DNA from: Nocardioidaceae bacterium | Lineage (GTDB): Bacteria; Actinomycetota; Actinomycetes; Propionibacteriales; Nocardioidaceae | Direction: 5' to 3' | Length of the DNA: 64,000 bases | NCBI GenBank assembly: GCA_030447805.1 | Contig: JAUJOE010000002.1 | Location: 62,001-126,000 of the forward strand | Shown: piece after piece, positions 63,685 through 64,000 of the stretch | How the letters are laid out: the number at the start of each line of letters is the position of its first letter | How positions within the stretch are numbered: position 1 is the first letter of the stretch | The notes under the pieces: generated by a model | Told to the model about the DNA's origin: nothing | Databases searched by the model: none | Seen by the model: the letters and a program-made list of their open reading frames with translations, nothing else | Position numbers and translations under genes: made by a program

Positions 63685-63730
63685 AATTGCATTCGATGTA
63701 ATTACATGGGGGGATTCTAAGAATCCCTCA
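63685..63730. promoter_or_regulatory. AT-rich region with two perfect palindromes upstream of a secreted-protein gene
   Basis: 63675-63730 is strikingly AT-rich for this genome. It contains the perfect 12-base palindrome ATGTAATTACAT (63696-63707) and, five bases on, a hairpin GGGATTC-TAA-GAATCCC (63711-63727). A third hairpin, GGAGAAG-CCG-CTTCTCC, lies at about 63820-63836 in the leader. These are candidates for a promoter with operators or for leader regulation of the gene starting at 63855. Confidence 0.5.
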
Positions 63731-63854
63731 CCCTGAGTGGCTATTACGTCGCATTTCTGGCAATAATCCTTCTCTGTTGTCACAGAATTCACATCCGTCC
63801 CACCCGTTCGTGACCGTGGAGAAGCCGCTTCTCCCGTCCGAGGAGTCAGATTCA

Positions 63855-64000
63855 ATGCCGGTACGCCACGAGCCGGAACCGCGCACGTGCCCGTGCCGGG
63901 TCACGCCCGTTGATCGCTGGAGTAGCCGTTCTCACCGCAGTCGCCGTCTGCACCCCCCGCACGGCGGCCGAGGCGCAGGTCGCCGCGGTTCCCGCCCCTG
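63855..64000 (+). CDS. Secreted protein, N-terminal fragment (runs off the window)
   Basis: ATG 63855 has a GAGGAG ribosome-binding site. The N-terminus is basic and polar (MPVRHEPEPRTCPCR), and after a one-base frame change near 63900 it continues RPLIAGVAVLTAVAVCTPRTAAEAQVAAVPAP, whose middle is a typical signal peptide hydrophobic core ending at AEA. So this is the export signal of a secreted protein, cut by the window edge. No catalytic domain is visible. The long regulatory leader suggests a controlled envelope protein. Confidence 0.5.
   Translation, partial: MPVRHEPEPRTCPCRVTPVDRWSSRSHRSRRLHPPHGGRGAGRRGSRP

Noticed and set aside
63607-63855. 82-codon minus-strand frame over the AT-rich leader
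   Set aside because: No ribosome-binding site or family, and it covers the probable promoter of the gene at 63855.
63640-63860. Cyclic-di-AMP (ydaO-type) riboswitch before the secreted protein
   Set aside because: Position and hairpins are suggestive, but I could not match the conserved core sequence, so only palindromes are reported.

Overview
The window is high-GC (about two thirds G+C by eye) with many GTG and TTG starts. Its gene content is typical of Actinomycetota: a PerM-type protein between sucCD and purNH, a DUF3017 protein after folD, an LpdA-like flavoprotein with one redox cysteine missing, DUF222/HNH (13E12-type) nucleases, and a eukaryote-like dimeric NADP isocitrate dehydrogenase. 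Gene order resembles Propionibacteriales / Nocardioidaceae. That placement is inference, since no database was searched.

Sequence quality shapes the reading. Many housekeeping genes (guaA, pcrA, deoC, a glycerophosphodiesterase, fabG, an aldehyde dehydrogenase and others) are intact at protein level only if single-base insertions or deletions are allowed. These are concentrated at about 0.8-7, 10-17, 22-24, 31-32.5 and 49.5-58 kb, while the stretches between are nearly clean. I read most as sequencing or assembly errors, so those genes are annotated across the breaks as one gene each.

Layout. 0-12 kb: a membrane-protein tail, guaA, a transmembrane Ser/Thr kinase, a gene-poor stretch with a tRNA-like relic, a DinB-like protein, a heterodimeric ABC exporter whose two ATP sites are very unequal, a glycerophosphodiesterase, an acetyltransferase and a small membrane protein. 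12-19.8 kb: a divergent Lrp regulator and Cys/Met PLP enzyme, pcrA, an M23 peptidase, an unusual low-GC two-domain dCTP deaminase, the small B12-binding subunit of a mutase, and an epoxide-hydrolase-like protein. 20-34 kb: central metabolism (sucCD, perM, purNH, folD, purU, mdh, icd), interrupted by a DUF222/HNH gene and by a scrambled methyltransferase/vapBC patch. 34-40 kb: an unknown membrane protein, a tandem acetyltransferase, a CNNM/CorC-type CBS protein, trpS, a 2H phosphoesterase and the large subunit of methylmalonyl-CoA mutase. The small subunit lies 20 kb away.

40-62 kb looks like a nucleoside-scavenging region. It holds an M20 amidohydrolase, a BMP-type nucleoside ABC importer (lipoprotein, double ATPase, two permeases), cytidine deaminase, a cytochrome P450 and thymidine phosphorylase. 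After an insert (second DUF222/HNH gene, secreted protein, MaoC and FabG) come an aldehyde dehydrogenase pair, deoC, a PH-domain protein, a phosphohexomutase and a GGDEF protein. Together these would import nucleosides, deaminate cytidine, release deoxyribose-1-phosphate, isomerise it, cleave it to acetaldehyde plus glyceraldehyde-3-phosphate, and oxidise the acetaldehyde. The right edge holds a gamma-glutamylcyclotransferase-like gene, lpdA and the start of a secreted protein behind an AT-rich palindromic leader.

The points most worth a second look are the P450 with an altered I-helix inside the nucleoside cluster, the one-sided ABC exporter, the aldehyde dehydrogenase pseudoenzyme partner, the atypical dcd, the methyltransferase/vapBC repeat patch, and intergenic inverted repeats that share a geometry but not a sequence.
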